Notes: generated by a model from the sequence alone, not told the origin. DNA of 64,000 nt from Imbricaverruca yamaguchii (GCA_034440575.1 JAOTOL010001655.1:3302001-3366000); one strand, 5' to 3'; positions 35,928-47,782 are shown, counted from the first letter of the stretch. A program made the numbers and translations.

Positions 35928-38003
35928 GTGAGTGCTGGACTGGTCTCTGGTCCCTCGTCACGCAGCCTGACGGAGTGCGCTACTCATTTCATGACCGGAC
36001 TAGTTCATAACCAGAGAGTAGCTTCCTTGAACGAATGTCCTGGCCAGCATGAATCTAGGCCAAATGGCAATGAGCTGGCTTTAGCAGTGTTCTATTATTT
36101 CATATTATACAAATACTTGAAGTGGATGGACTCGATTTTGCTCAGATTTAAATCCGGCCTGCAGCCTTCCCAGCCCCGGTTTACCTAAAGCCATTAGGGA
36201 TGGGGGACGGGGTTAGACGGTGAGTACGTGAGTGTCACTGATAAAGTGTTAATGACTTGTCCATTTATGGACTTGTACGTTTTAGTATGGTGAGTGGATG
36301 CATTTGTCGTGTGTTGGCTATTGAGTCGAAAGTGCTGCAAGCAATCAAGTCAAAACAGTCCAGAGGTAAGCCCACATCAGTCCAGGGGTAAGCCTAAGTC
36401 AACGTGCTTGCTTACGAGAACACAGGCGTCACACTTCGATATGTGTCTGAAAGTTAAGAACTCCTACCACCAAAACTGCCAAAAACATCATCAAAGATGT
36501 TTGTCTTGCATGCACTACAAAACGCCTTTTCGCTCCCTGGTGGCAAACTACCTACACACACAGGATGCGGCTACGAATTCACCATTACGTGCATTCTAAT
36601 GCTAAGTGTTATGTTGACAGTCATGTTGTCAGCTTGGATATGAAGACATTTATCCAGGGCCACAGGTAATATATTGAGCCATACTTCATTTGGCTGTATT
36701 TGGAAGTAGTGGGCCGCTTGCAGTATTCAAACATGGCGCGACTTCGCGAAAATTGGCTCCACGTTGTGTCTTTCCGGCTAGCGCTAAGAACAAGCCAGAA
36801 GCTTGTGGGGCATGTCCGCATCAATCATGCCGAATAATACGGCCGACAGCCTTGACCAACAATATCCACGGCGTCTGACGATAAATCAAACTGCGCCCAC
36901 CCAACTGTGTGCTGCCAAGCGGTTCGACCAGAATGTGCGTCAAGAGAGAAGGGCGGGTCGCTGATGGTCTGTACGGGACAGGTGTGTGGGTTGTGTGGGC
37001 TATGGTTTGCGTGGGACAGGTGCCGGATTAGCTGCGCTGACGGCATGCCGGCATCATTCCACGCAGTAACGTTGTAATGGACAACCAGAATCCAACCACG
37101 TCCAGATCGGCACTGCAAGGTTGTCGCTTTAGATCCAGCCGATGTGTTCGTCTACATCTGAAGCTTGCATCGGTGTGCGTGTGCACCGTGGCGGGTCCAA
37201 GGGGACCATGGGGTCATGTCTCCCTTGGGCAACATTTGTGGCCCTAGGGGGCCGTTGAACAAGTTGTGTTTTAGCATTCGCCGTGACGAAACACAACAAA
37301 TGTGTACTCCTGGCAGGGTAGGGGAGGGGCAACGACAGATCGGCCCAAGAACCGACGTTCATAATCATATCAATATAAAAGTAAGACGATTTTCGGGTCA
37401 CATTCGTCCAGAGCTTCCCGATAATAATCAGTTCCTTTTCATGCATAGCTCAGTTTTGATGTTCGACGCGGGGTCTCTAACGAATTCCTCCCTCCTCCCC
37501 TCCCCAGGTAGAAGACGGGGTGCGAGGATCTGACCGGAGAGACAGATCGGGTGATCTGTCTCGGGTGATCGGGTGATCGGGTGACCGGATGACAGGGTTA
37601 ATCATCCAGAAGCGGTTTCGATTTATTACATAATCTGCGTTGGAAACTGTCCAACGCTAAGAAACCCACGAAGACTAACACCAACTACGGCACTACACTG
37701 CCTGCATTACAGTCCGGACATTTTCTGAGTTCACTCTCTCCCGGTCGACGCATGATGGGGCACCAATGTCCAGGGGCACCAGAACTAAAACTCTTGGCGC
37801 CCATTGGCTAAATCCTGGATTCGCTACTCTGTATGTATGTGTATGTGGGTGTGTGGGGGGGGGTGTTCGTGCGTGTGCGTGTGCGTCCGAGTGTGGTGTG
37901 AATGGCATGGCATAATTTTGCAGAAGAACTAAGCGAGCTGACTGTCCTGCCTGCGTGTTGGCCATCTTGTGTGGCGTTCTCCCTTGACACGTCCGGCAGG
38001 CGT
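35928..38003. other. S28 intron, first part
   Basis: Begins GTGAGT. Contains no recognised exon. A 9-bp repeat CGGGTGATC occurs about four times at 37546-37590, and a G9 run lies near 37855 in a GT-rich stretch. Confidence 0.6.
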
Positions 38004-38980
38004 GTGGTCACCAGTGGGTGTACCAGACGCGAGTAGGGGACGAGTAGTCCAGGGGTAAGCTGCCCGTCTCACAATCGAATGGTTGTGGGCTCGGGTCTCA
38101 CCTGTCGCTATTCTTCGCCCGCGAACAATCGGCGTGAGAGATTGGCGACGCTACATGACTCAACGGTCGACGTGTCGTAAAAACCAATAACCAGCCAACC
38201 ACCCAGATGTGAATGGCCGATGATCGCCAGTGGGTGTACCACACGAGTGGCACATGCTAACTGACGTCCGCCTGTGGTCGCCAGTGCGCCAGTGGGTGTA
38301 CCAGACGTGAGTGGCACGTGCTAACTGACGTCCGCCTGTGGTCGCCAGTGCGCCAGTGGGTGTACCAGACGTGAGTGGCACGTGCTAACTGACGTCCGCC
38401 TGTGGTCGCCAGTGGGTGTACCAGACGTGAGTGGCACGTGCTAACTGACGTCCGCCTGTGGTCGCCAGTGCGCCAGTGGGTGTACCAGACGTGAGTGGCA
38501 CATGCTAACTGACGTCCGCCTGTGGTCGCCAGTGCGCCAGTGGGTGTACCAGACGTGAGTGGCACGTGCTAGCTGACGTCCGCCTGTGGTCGCCAGTGCG
38601 CCAGTGGGTGTACCAGAAGTGAGTGGCACGTGCTAACTGACGTCCGCCTGTGGTCGCCAGTGCGCCAGTGGGTGTACCAGACGTGAGTGGCACGTGCTAA
38701 CTGACGTCCGCCTGTGGTCGCCAGTGCGCCAGTGGGTGTACCAGACGTGAGTGGCACGTGCTAGCTGACGTCCGCCTGTGGTCGCCAGTGCGCCAGTGGG
38801 TGTACCAGAAGTGAGTGGCACGTGCTAACTGACGTCCGCCTGTGGTCGCCAGTGCGCCAGTGGGTGTACCAGACGTGAGTGGCACGTGCTAACTGACGTC
38901 CGCCTGTGGTCGCCAGTGCGCCAGTGGGTGTACCAGACGTGAGTGGCACGTGCTAACTGACGTCCGCCTGTGGTCGCCAG
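38004..38980 (+). repeat. 64-bp minisatellite whose unit carries a full set of splice signals
   Basis: TGGGTGTACCAGAC, the start of the next S28 exon, recurs at 38231, 38293, 38357, 38413, 38477 and then every 64 bp up to 38925, before the real exon copy at 38989. An older copy lies at 38017, separated by a SINE. Each of the 11 units from 38293 to 38925 reads CTAACTGAC, then GTCGCCAG, then 22 nt of exon start (14 nt in the 38413 unit), then GTGAGT. One unit (38413) lacks the 8-nt TGCGCCAG step. In the real exon GTGAGT is replaced by GTGCAC, so reading continues. Confidence 0.95.
38045..38202 (+). mobile_element. tRNA-derived SINE, copy 3, within the 64-bp array
   Basis: The same family as 4529 and 5987, with GGTTGTGGGCTCGGGTCTCA as B-box region, the CAATCGGCGTGAGAGATTGG body motif and an AACCAATAACCAGCC tail. 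It separates one array copy (38017) from the main array (from 38231). No clear target-site duplication is seen. Confidence 0.88.
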
Positions 38981-39113
38981 TGCGCCAGTGGGTGTACCAG
39001 ACGTGCACAGAGTTCGGCTGGTACCAGACGTCCGACTACGCAGACCAGCCGTTCGGACACAACATGCCGCTGTCGTTCTCTGTGCAGCAGTGCATGGACG
39101 TGTACGGCCCGGA
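38981..39113 (+). CDS. S28 peptidase, exon 2 of 4 seen
   Basis: Starts after GTCGCCAG and, with the A carried over, encodes [20 protein letters not shown], then [20 protein letters not shown] and VYGP. RQW.YQTC.EFG.YQT and the following P.S...QQC.D..G are hallmark S28 blocks. It ends in phase 2 at CCGGA/GTGAGT (39113/39114). The 22 bases at its start are those multiplied in the 64-bp array just upstream, so it competes with many identical-looking acceptors. Confidence 0.92.
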
Positions 39114-40084
39114 GTGAGTGGACTGCTCCGAGGGGTGGGGAGGGGGAGGGGGCAAGACGATGCGCCTTGCACCACGCCATCGAGCGGCCAGGAGCCCGGC
39201 TCCAGGGACGAGCTTCCCTTCCATAGCCAAGTGTGTGTGGGCACCGAGTTCGATCATCAATACCAGCTCGGCACGGGCTGAGGTGTGCAGCTCGTATCGG
39301 CGGGTTGGTAGGGTGCTGGTGTCTCACATCTCAGGAACCAAGGAATCAAGCACCCTCTCTCATATATTCATTCTTCGATCTGTAGGCGAGGATCGTATTA
39401 TCTCACTGCGCATCTTTGGAGGTCACGGCGCATTTTTGGTGGGCGTCAAGGTTATGTTGAAGAACAGAGTCAGCTTGGCTGAGAGGATGTCAGCGTTATT
39501 CCACACAGCAGTATCAACCCATTGCGTTCACATGCTCATATGCACATGTCAAGTGACTTCAGCTTCTTTTGGAGGTCGATTGGGCCAAAAGGCGCGCAAC
39601 CCGAGATCAATCGGCCAGACCCATCACCGGACACCTCGCTGACCCCCGCCTTTCCAGCACTCGTGTTCTCATCATGTCTCGCAAATTTGTAGTGCGCCAT
39701 CTACTGGGATACTTGTGTTCATTTGTAGCGTATTTCCACATGCGAATGGCAGATGGAAACAGAAAACCTGCTTGCAGCGGTGAACAACAAGTTTGAGAAT
39801 ATCTAAATTGAAGTGTTTATGACAGAGCCGACCGCCCTATCCGATGGAAAGTCATCTCGGGTTTTGCAAGATCACATGATCCGATATTATGACAGGACGC
39901 AAGCATCACCTGAGCTCGATGCCCCTCATCGAATGGCGGTATCCCAAACTCTGCATTTAAATGGCCAGTGTTTCAATCCCAATGCCAATCTGGATGCCGG
40001 CATGGACGCATCTTGATCGGCGCGTTTCTCACTCGATCGTCCCCTGTCGTGATGTTGCCACCCACCCTGTCCAGATGTGCTGTC
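39114..40084. other. S28 intron
   Basis: Begins GTGAGT and contains a G-rich segment near 39135-39155. No exon or recognised repeat. Confidence 0.65.
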
Positions 40085-40166
40085 CTGTTGCGCTGCGTCG
40101 GGTCAGCACGTGCGTCAGCACGTGCGTCGACACGTGCGTCGGGCCAACACGTGCGCGTGCGTCCCG
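40085..40166. repeat. Short tandem repeat at an S28 acceptor
   Basis: Four to five copies of a 12-bp unit (GTCAGCACGTGC, then variants CGACACGTGC and CAACACGTGC) end directly at the CCCGCAG acceptor of the next exon. Each has a CACGTG core. Confidence 0.8.
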
Positions 40167-40169
40167 CAG

Positions 40170-40339
40170 CTTCAACGAGACCTTCATCAACGACAGCGTG
40201 GCGGCCACCAACGCCCGGTACGGCGCACGTGGCATTCAGGATACGCGAGTGGTGTTCGTGAACGGCGGGATAGACCCCTGGCACGCGATGGGTCTCACCG
40301 AGTCGCTCAGTCCCGACCGACCTGCCATCTATATGAACA
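40170..40339 (+). CDS. S28 peptidase, exon 3 of 4 seen, with catalytic Asp
   Basis: After CCCGCAG the first C completes GAC (Asp). It then encodes FNETFINDSVAATNARYGAR, GIQDTRVVFVNGGIDPWHAM and GLTESLSPDRPAIYMN. The NGGIDPWHAMGL segment contains the catalytic aspartate of S28 enzymes (family pattern NG..DPWH..G). It ends in phase 1 at AACA/GTGAGT (40339/40340), and A plus GT of the last exon gives Ser. Confidence 0.92.
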
Positions 40340-42147
40340 GTGAGTCGGTTTGTGCGCCATCTATGCGAGTGATGGGCAGAGGCTTTGTCAAAAGTTCCTT
40401 GGGGTAAACCAATCGCAAGTAGAGTACTGAATGTGTAGTGTAGATTATTGTGATGGTCAGGTGATGAAAACAGTGTGGGGAATGATTGCAAGTAAAAATT
40501 CGTGTCGGCAAATTATCGCATGGGGCAAGAAATCGCAGACAACAAAAGCACGCAAGGCAAAGGCCACGAAGTTTACACGATGAGCATATGACACGACAAT
40601 GCGCCGTAATCCTTGTTTGGCGAGCCGTTTTCGAGGAGTGCTGCTCGCTGGTGTCAAACTGACCGCCTCCGGTTGGCGCCGAACAAGGCAGTGACGACAC
40701 CAGATATATTTCCAGCGTAACGTTGCTCAGCATAACCTGTTGGTCACGCGTCGCTACTGCCCGCCCAACATCTCCCTCTCCCTCGAATCCATCCAACCCA
40801 TCCAAATCCAGCCAACCCAGTCCAATCAACGCATCCTGCCACATTCGAGCCCAGGATGACTGGATGACCCAAGCCACCATTCAGTTCCGGTAACTGTCAG
40901 CGGTAAAAATGCTCCGGCTGGAATCAGATCCGCCCCTGGACGCTCTTCGGCCGTCTTTTGTAACAGCCGATTTGTGTCCCGTCTGCTAATGACCAAACAA
41001 ACAATTCGAAATGATTCGTTTGATGGTTGCTAGGGCGGAGAACGGCAAGACTTATCGTGAAGCTTATTCTCCATTGGAGACGAGCATGTTTCAGGTTGGC
41101 TGCAGCTGACTCCCCTAATGTCCCACACCAAACTGAAACTGGAAAACCTCACTTCAGTCCAACGAAAGGCGAGAACCGTAAGATAACGATAAGAAAAACG
41201 ACAGCAAAAGGAGTATATTTTATATTTTATTTTACTTGAAAATGGAACGAAAAAGCCAAAATGGAAGCACATCATGAGAATGCATCGCTTCTGGCCTTAT
41301 TAAAAAATGAACTAGCTACAAACACATAGGGCAATGCCGAATATATTCGGAAAACACAAGTGTTACTGTCAAAAAAGTAAGGTAGCAATAGATGTGATGT
41401 TTGACTTTCCTCAAACGGTTTCCTCAGACCCACGGAGTGACCAGAGGACGGAAATCATGGTGTATTCCGTATGCCTATCCCGGAAAAAAATTCCGAGTAT
41501 TTTAAAATACTAGTGCGTCATGTGAGATGATATTTAAGTCAGAAAAGAGACTTGCTAGGATCCAGCACCAACCTCCCACATGGACACCTTTCAACCATGT
41601 GCATATCCGGTCCAGCATGGTCATCCAGCATGCTTTTTTAATACCGACATATCAATAAGAGGTTTTAACACCACGAAGTGTTGACAAAATTGTGTTGGGT
41701 TGGATGATTGCATTCGGTTCTTTTTTCTCCGCAAATTATCTACTCGTCCCGGCTGATGCAAAATGTTCCACGAGCGCCGCTTTCCGACGTGTCCTGTGCA
41801 CAGGAGTGGATTTGGTGAAACGAGGCATACTCGAAGAGTGACGCCTCATCGAATTTATCGGTGGAAACAAAGCATGTAGGCATTAGTCATACTAAAGTTT
41901 CCCAGCATGAATGTTAATACAATTCCATAAAATATTACCTGCACCTACGGCAAATACAGACCCGTTGTCGAGACACATATTCAGTTGATGTTGAGTCGGT
42001 CATGTATGGCACTCATCAATCTCATAATTTATTTGTATCGGTGCTCCCTGTTTGATATTCTTCGCCCATGACAAAGCTATACATTACGAATTGGGTTGCT
42101 TCCCGTGCTGGTTATGAACGCCTTCGCCTGTGGTGGCCAGCTGATAA

Positions 42148-42183
42148 CTCGTCCGGTCAGCTGATAACAGCTGACCGGACGAG
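42148..42183. repeat. Perfect 16-bp hairpin
   Basis: CTCGTCCGGTCAGCTG (42148-42163), loop ATAA, then the exact reverse complement (42168-42183). It lies in the last S28 intron. Confidence 0.9.
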
Positions 42184-42637
42184 GTCGGGGCGCATGTCAG
42201 CTCCGCCCGTCTATGTAGGCACGCTAGATTACTGATTGAAATTATGCTACGGAACTTGAATATCTCGATTGGAAGGTTTGCTAAGGGTTGATGCAACGAG
42301 TTTACGCTTACCACGGACTTTGATTCTCCAATTGACCCCCACCCGAGACGGAATGGGAGGAAATGACCAGAAGTGTTAAATGAAGTGTTAAATCTTATGT
42401 TCACTTAACACGCAATATGAGGCGTACCTCTTACTCACATGCCAAGTGCGAGCAAAAATAACGGCAAATATTTGGTGTGATCCATGAGCGAAGGGCGGAT
42501 GAAGCAGGAAAAGCCTGCCAGCCCTGCTCGAATTGGTCCTATGTTGTACTTTTCATGTATTACTACCCTGTTCAAATATGCTACGCATGTCGCAGCAAGG
42601 CTTTTTTGGCTATTACATTGCTCGACGTCGTTAGGGA

Positions 42638-42695
42638 CCCGCAGAACAGCATGCACCCGCAGAACAGCATGCACCCCGCATAACAGCATGCAACA
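42638..42695. repeat. 18-bp triplicate
   Basis: Three tandem copies of CGCAGAACAGCATGCACC with small changes. GCATGC is palindromic. Confidence 0.85.
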
Positions 42696-42994
42696 GCAGA
42701 CATTTCTGCTGGATCGCCTGCATCGTAGCTGCTGGTGGGCTCAAAGCCTGCTTTTCTTAGACGAGGAGCCATGCCTTTACAACCTGTACCCAGCTGACCA
42801 TGCTATTAAATCGAAGACAACAGATAATACCGTTTAAATCTCGCCGGTTGCCAGGTTACGGTTCTGTTCCAAGGTCGAGCCAGCAGGACTCCGTACATGC
42901 GTGACCATAGGGCCATGACCCGGTCAGTCTCATGTGCCTCTCTGTGACCTGGTATCAAGAGCCGTCCGCTCCTGGATACGACCCCGACTGCGCC

Positions 42995-43690
42995 CGACGA
43001 TGACCTGAGACTACGTCTGCGCCTGACTGTGACCAGAGATCGTGACCCTGACCGCGTCTGACGGTGACGTGAGACTACGTCTGGGCCTGGCCGCGACCCG
43101 GAGCCCGTCTGACGGTGACCTGAGACTACGTCTGCGCCTGACTGTGACCCGGGGTCGTGACCCTGACCGCGTCTGACGGTGACCTGAGACTACGTCTGCG
43201 CCTGACTGTGACCCGGGGTCGTGACCCTGACCGCGTCTGACGGTGACCTGAGACTACGTCTGCGCCTGGCCGTGACCCGGGGTCGTGACCCTGACCGCGT
43301 CTGACGGTGACCTGAGACTACGTCTGCGCCTGGCCGTGACCCGGGGTCGTGACCCTGACCGCGTCTGACGATGACCTGAGACTACGTCTGCGCCTGACTG
43401 TGACCCGAGATCGTAACCCTGGCCGCGTCTGACGGTGACGTGAGACTACGTCTGGGCCTGACTGTGACCCGAGATCGTGACCCTGACCGCGTCTGACGGT
43501 GACTTGAGATTACGTCTGGGCCTGGCCGCGACCCGGAGCCCGTCTGACGGTGACCCGAGACTACGTCTGCGCCTGACTGTGACCCGGGATCGTGACCCTG
43601 ACCGCGTCTGACGGTGACCTGAGACTACGTCTGCGCCTGGCCGTGACCCGAGATCGTGACCCTGACCGCTTCTGACGGCGACCCGGCAAT
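42995..43690. repeat. 64-bp minisatellite before the last S28 exon
   Basis: About eleven copies, mostly 64 bp with 51-bp variants, of a unit with CTACGTCTGCGCCTG, GTGACCC, GTCGTGACCCTGACCGCG and TCTGACGGTGACC. The array runs to within a few bases of the acceptor at 43695. The unit segment after its CTGAG (ACTACGTCTGCGCC) faintly resembles the exon start (GTACGGCACACTGCGCC), so it may also derive from the splice junction. Confidence 0.93.
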
Positions 43691-43695
43691 TGCAG

Positions 43696-43781
43696 GTACG
43701 GCACACTGCGCCAACATGTACCCGCCCAGGGAAGAGGACCCGGCTGAGCTGGTGGCAGCGCGACAGGAGATCGGGGATTGA
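43696..43781 (+). CDS. S28 peptidase, last exon with catalytic His and stop
   Basis: After AATTGCAG the bases GT complete AGT (Ser). It then encodes TAHCANMYPPREEDPAELVA and ARQEIGD, ending at TGA 43779-43781. AHC.NM.P....DP.EL..AR is the S28 block carrying the catalytic histidine. Family members usually have Gly where this protein has Ser, in [G/S]TAHC. The C-terminus directly after this block is normal for the family. Confidence 0.92.
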
Positions 43782-43822
43782 ACAAGACGTGCGCAACACC
43801 CCGCACAACTGTCGGCAGCCGT

Positions 43823-43828
43823 AATAAA
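43823..43828 (+). promoter_or_regulatory. Polyadenylation signal AATAAA of the S28 gene
   Basis: Canonical AATAAA begins 42 bases after the stop codon of the S28 gene. No other canonical signal is closer. Confidence 0.6.
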
Positions 43829-43829
43829 T

Positions 43830-45625
43830 GGGCGCGTCAGCAAGCAGATCACTCTGTGCACGGAAAACACGCGAGGTGTGCCAGCCAACGAGCAGTAGCG
43901 GTGTCGAACGATGGTCTGACACCGGCAGGTCAAGGCAGGACACTTGGGTCATTCCTCCCTCGACGCGACCAAACTAAACCGTGAACTGTAGACTTAGCCG
44001 GCCGGAGAATGCAACATATTTCGTCCAGCTTTCAATACACTTCGTAGGTTCGGTGAGTTTTCTTAATCTTCTGACACCAGTCCTTACATTAACTCTTGCG
44101 GTCTTGCATATTTATCTGCTCCTCGCAGTGCTGGATGGGGCTAATTTGACCCAGTCCCCTAATCTCCACCATATTTTGTTCTAAGCTAGATCGAGATGCG
44201 GCAAACGATGTGGAGTCGCCACGTACTTGCATGTTTAGAATTAGTTGAAACATCGTTATATACCCCCTTTGGCTGACCTTCCAGGTAAGCTCCAACAGGT
44301 CAGTGTCGTGGTGCAGTGGGTTATTCATCTTCGTCATAGTTTTCCAAATCTGATGCTAAAATAAATGCGATTTGATACATTAGTATTGATATGATGAAGA
44401 CCAAACACTTATGTCTAGCACAGGTGACACGACTAAAGGTCAAGGTCATCAATTCCGTCGATTTTTCGTCAATGAAGACTGTACACATAAGAACGTAATC
44501 AGTGCCACCAAACGAAAATCATGGTTTCCACCGTCTGAGAATGCAAGAAAGAACAATTGTTTTCTCTGTATGTTACTCCAAAAGACTTCGAAGAAAAACC
44601 GAAGTTCTCAAATTAAGAAATCCTAATCACACCAGAATGAATTTGGCGTTTACTAATTGTCTTGGCTATTGCTAATTTTACTTTCCAGGATTTGCAAAAT
44701 ATTTATTAGGAGCAAAGTTGTTCGCAGGAATCATGTATCTAGTATAAATCTTCATTTCTCTTTAGGTGCCCTCTGGTCAGATCTTTCTTCTGTATGCCTT
44801 CTTCGTCAATCATTTGCTTATGCATACATGCTTGACTTTTGACTGCATCGTGCACAGTTTGTTTTAGGGCCTCCTCTAAGAAATTTTCACCAGGTGGGAT
44901 TTCTTACTCATGCCTAATCAGCCAAATATAGCGAACTGAACAATAGCCAGCGCGGTCGTAAGACAGTTATGAACAAGCACGATATTCTGAAGGAAAACAG
45001 TGTGCCCGGTGTAGTTAGTGAGTTATCTGTAATCAAGGTCTATTCCTATTTGCCTACATTTTTGTATTGCTCTATAACTTTATGCCTCTATACTCTGCAT
45101 CTATGGGACACCTCCATGTCTTTAGCCTTTCCCTTTCTCTCTCCAGTCTTTTTTCTCTCTTTTGCTCTATCTCAACCACTCATATTGAAAAGCATGATAA
45201 CTTAGTGTGAAACTGGAAGGCGAGCTCAATACTCGACATTGCCGCCGAGTTATCTTTTCCGCTGAAAACATCAACGGTGCTTTTTGACCCAGTGGAAGTC
45301 TCCGTGCACATTTTCAATTGAATATTTGTTTGCTTAGTATGCGAGATGACTACGATTGAAATGAAAATGCAAAGTGCGACTCCAGACAGTTTTCTCCTCC
45401 GAACCGCATCCATCACCCGCGCCCAAAGCAGTAGGGACGTGAATAGTATGGAGCAAATCATTGTAGAGACATTTCATTTTCGTCATTTCATGTACCACCA
45501 TTGCCTTCATTGTCTTTATTTTCCTCCATCATTTCACTATCAACATCGTCTTCCCGGCGTCTAAGTAAGACGATATCTTTTTTTCAAGAAGAAAAAAGAA
45601 CAACCGGCCCCCATCAAGACCGGTT
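43830..45625. other. Intergenic stretch, nothing recognised
   Basis: AT-rich DNA downstream of the S28 gene. Short open frames only. Confidence 0.5.
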
Positions 45626-45629
45626 CTCA

Positions 45630-45815
45630 GTTGAAGAGGTGCCGGGCGCCTCTACTGGACGGGCTCACTCACCGCTGAAGGGGTACCGGACACCTCTACT
45701 GGACGGCCTTACCCACCCCCGAAGGTGTACCGGACACCTCTACTGGACGGGCTCACCCATCGCTGAAGGGATACGGGACACCTGTACTGGACGGGGTCGA
45801 TCACCGCTGAAGCCG
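45630..45815. repeat. 44-bp minisatellite, four copies
   Basis: CTCTACTGGACGGGCTCACC recurs at 44-bp spacing (45652, 45696, 45740, 45784) with CGCTGAAGGG(G)TACCGG between. Confidence 0.92.
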
Positions 45816-46365
45816 AATGTCGCTGAACTCAATGCCGATGTCCAGCCGATGTACCTGCTGACGTCGGTCACACTGACCCGCTGACCCGCATATTCTGTCC
45901 AATGGGAACGCATTTACATGCATTTGCACGCATTTGTATGCATAGCCGGAGCTTTGCAAAATGTGTTGAGGTTTGAGGTCCCGACGTCGGGCGACAATAG
46001 CACGCCAGGATATCAGGCATATGGAGGTGAATGGGAGACATATTCCCCACTCTGCTCGGAGACGCACAGATCGCGGGGATCGGGTTCCGTGTGCTGTGTA
46101 TTCTGCCCATTGGTTACGGCTTCAAAGGGACTAATGGAGCGGTCATCGCAAGCATGACAACGGCGGAAGGAACAAGGCTCGTTTGTAGCGATCTAAATCC
46201 GTTGCATAAAACAGGCATAAAGCGTCATTGCAAGTACGGACCGTTGGACGAGTGCGGGCAGAAGGCGGGCTATGGATTTCCCTGCTGTAGACACAGGATC
46301 GGGTGCCGTCCCTCGACAGGAAGCTTGTGAATCTGCCGCTACTGAGCAGTCTTGGCAGCTGGTTA
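45816..46365. other. Stretch without recognised gene
   Basis: Contains a small CATTTGCACGCATTTGTATG repeat near 45920. No protein recognised. Confidence 0.4.
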
Positions 46366-46369
46366 ACAT

Positions 46370-46436
46370 GCCCCATGTCCATGTCCATATCCATGTCCAT
46401 GTCCGCCTCACGTCCATGGCCATGTCCATGTCCATT
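46370..46436. repeat. (CCATGT)n hexamer repeat
   Basis: About ten units of CCATGT/CCATAT/CCATGG. The minus-strand Met-Asp run is a repeat by-product. Confidence 0.9.
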
Positions 46437-46534
46437 CTTCGCTAAAGTACGGACATTTCAAAATTGAGACCCACCGGCTGGGACACGCCTCCGCTTAGCT
46501 AGTTAGTTAGTTATTTGGGCTTAGGGGCGCTTGG

Positions 46535-46790
46535 CCACGCCTCCGCGTGTCACCGAGGCTCACGGGCGTGAAGACAGAGTGCGGGAGTGGGAGGGGGTGG
46601 GTGGGTTTGACACCTGTGCACGGTCTGTCATGTCATGACTCCCCCAGGTGTCATCGACACATGGGCGTGAGGACAAAGTGCGGGAGCGGGAGGAGTGGAC
46701 GCCGTGCTCTGGTCCGGCCACCTTACCACCTGCTCGACCGCCAGTGTCCAGTCATCTGCTCGACCACCAGTGAGGTGGGGACCGATGTCG
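46535..46790. repeat. Diverged tandem pair, about 99 bp
   Basis: GGGCGTGAAGACAGAGTGCG at 46563 recurs as GGGCGTGAGGACAAAGTGCG at 46662, with matching GTGTCA(C/T)CGA sequence before each. The remaining stretch to 47480 shows nothing recognisable. Confidence 0.7.
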
Positions 46791-47479
46791 CCACAGATTG
46801 ACCGGAAGAGAGCTGATCGGCAAACCAAGCTTCCAACCAGCCAGCTTCTTCAAAGCTGTTAAGGTGCCACTTGCAAGCCATTCCGATCACATTTCTAAAA
46901 CCAGATGAGTTGCTCCATATGCTTCATGTCACATCAAAAGTCATTCGCAGTGCTGTGACCAAGGCTGGCCGCAGAAAGAATGTTTCAGAGACGCATATTC
47001 CATGTTTGCCAGGCTTTCTTGCAATGTCAACCTATCCACTGATGTAATAGACAATGAGTTGTCTTTGTCGGGAAAATAGCATGCGATACCTGTCTGCTAT
47101 TGCTGTTGTGGGACACGCAGCTCTTTCCCAGTGTTATGTGTGTCTCTGCCGTTTTGTATCCCCTCCCAGGTTGTCTTGAACCTACGCCATGCAACTCAAT
47201 TCGTCGCGCACCAACCTCGCAGTAAAACAAAAGAAGAAAACCGGCGGCCGAAGACATTTGTCTTAGCACCATATACAGGTATGCCATGAACCGAAATAAA
47301 TATCACAAAGAAAATTACACAGCCATGTCATGACGTTGGAAGCAAAGGTGACGCAACACGAATTTCGACTATTGAAAAGAATGAAACGAGGAATTGTTCG
47401 CTTTTTAAGTTGGAAAGCACTGATGTGCTGCAGTAACCTTCTGCCTCAACACATATTGATGTATACTTGATAGATGTGA

Positions 47480-47782
47480 TAGATGTGATACTTGAAAACG
47501 GACGGGACGCGGGACAGGAAATGGGACGGAATACGGAATGGGATAGGGGGCGAGATGCGGGACGTCATACGGGGCGCGATGTGGGACGAGATATGGGAGA
47601 GCATACATTGCTGGATGCGGAACGAAATGCGGAACGAAATACGGAATGAAATACTGAGCAAAAATAGGCAACGAAATACGGAAAGGAATGGGGAACGGAG
47701 TGCGGAAATGGGTGCGGAACGGAATGCGTAATACAATGCACAACAGATTGCAGGACGGGATACGGAATGGGATACGCAACGG
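47480..47782. repeat. Degenerate purine-rich tandem repeat
   Basis: Irregular 10-12 bp units of GAAATACGGAAC and GGGACGAGAT type. It leads directly into the ordered 12-bp array and probably shares its origin. Confidence 0.7.

Larger units (their letters stand above)
40340..42994. other. S28 intron, first part
   Basis: Mostly unique sequence. It contains a perfect hairpin at 42148-42183 and a small 18-bp repeat (CAGAACAGCATGCACCC, three copies, 42638-42695). No exon was recognised. Confidence 0.6.

Noticed and set aside
38231..43690. CRISPR array
   Set aside because: Regular arrays here are contiguous tandem units without unique spacers, in a eukaryotic intron.
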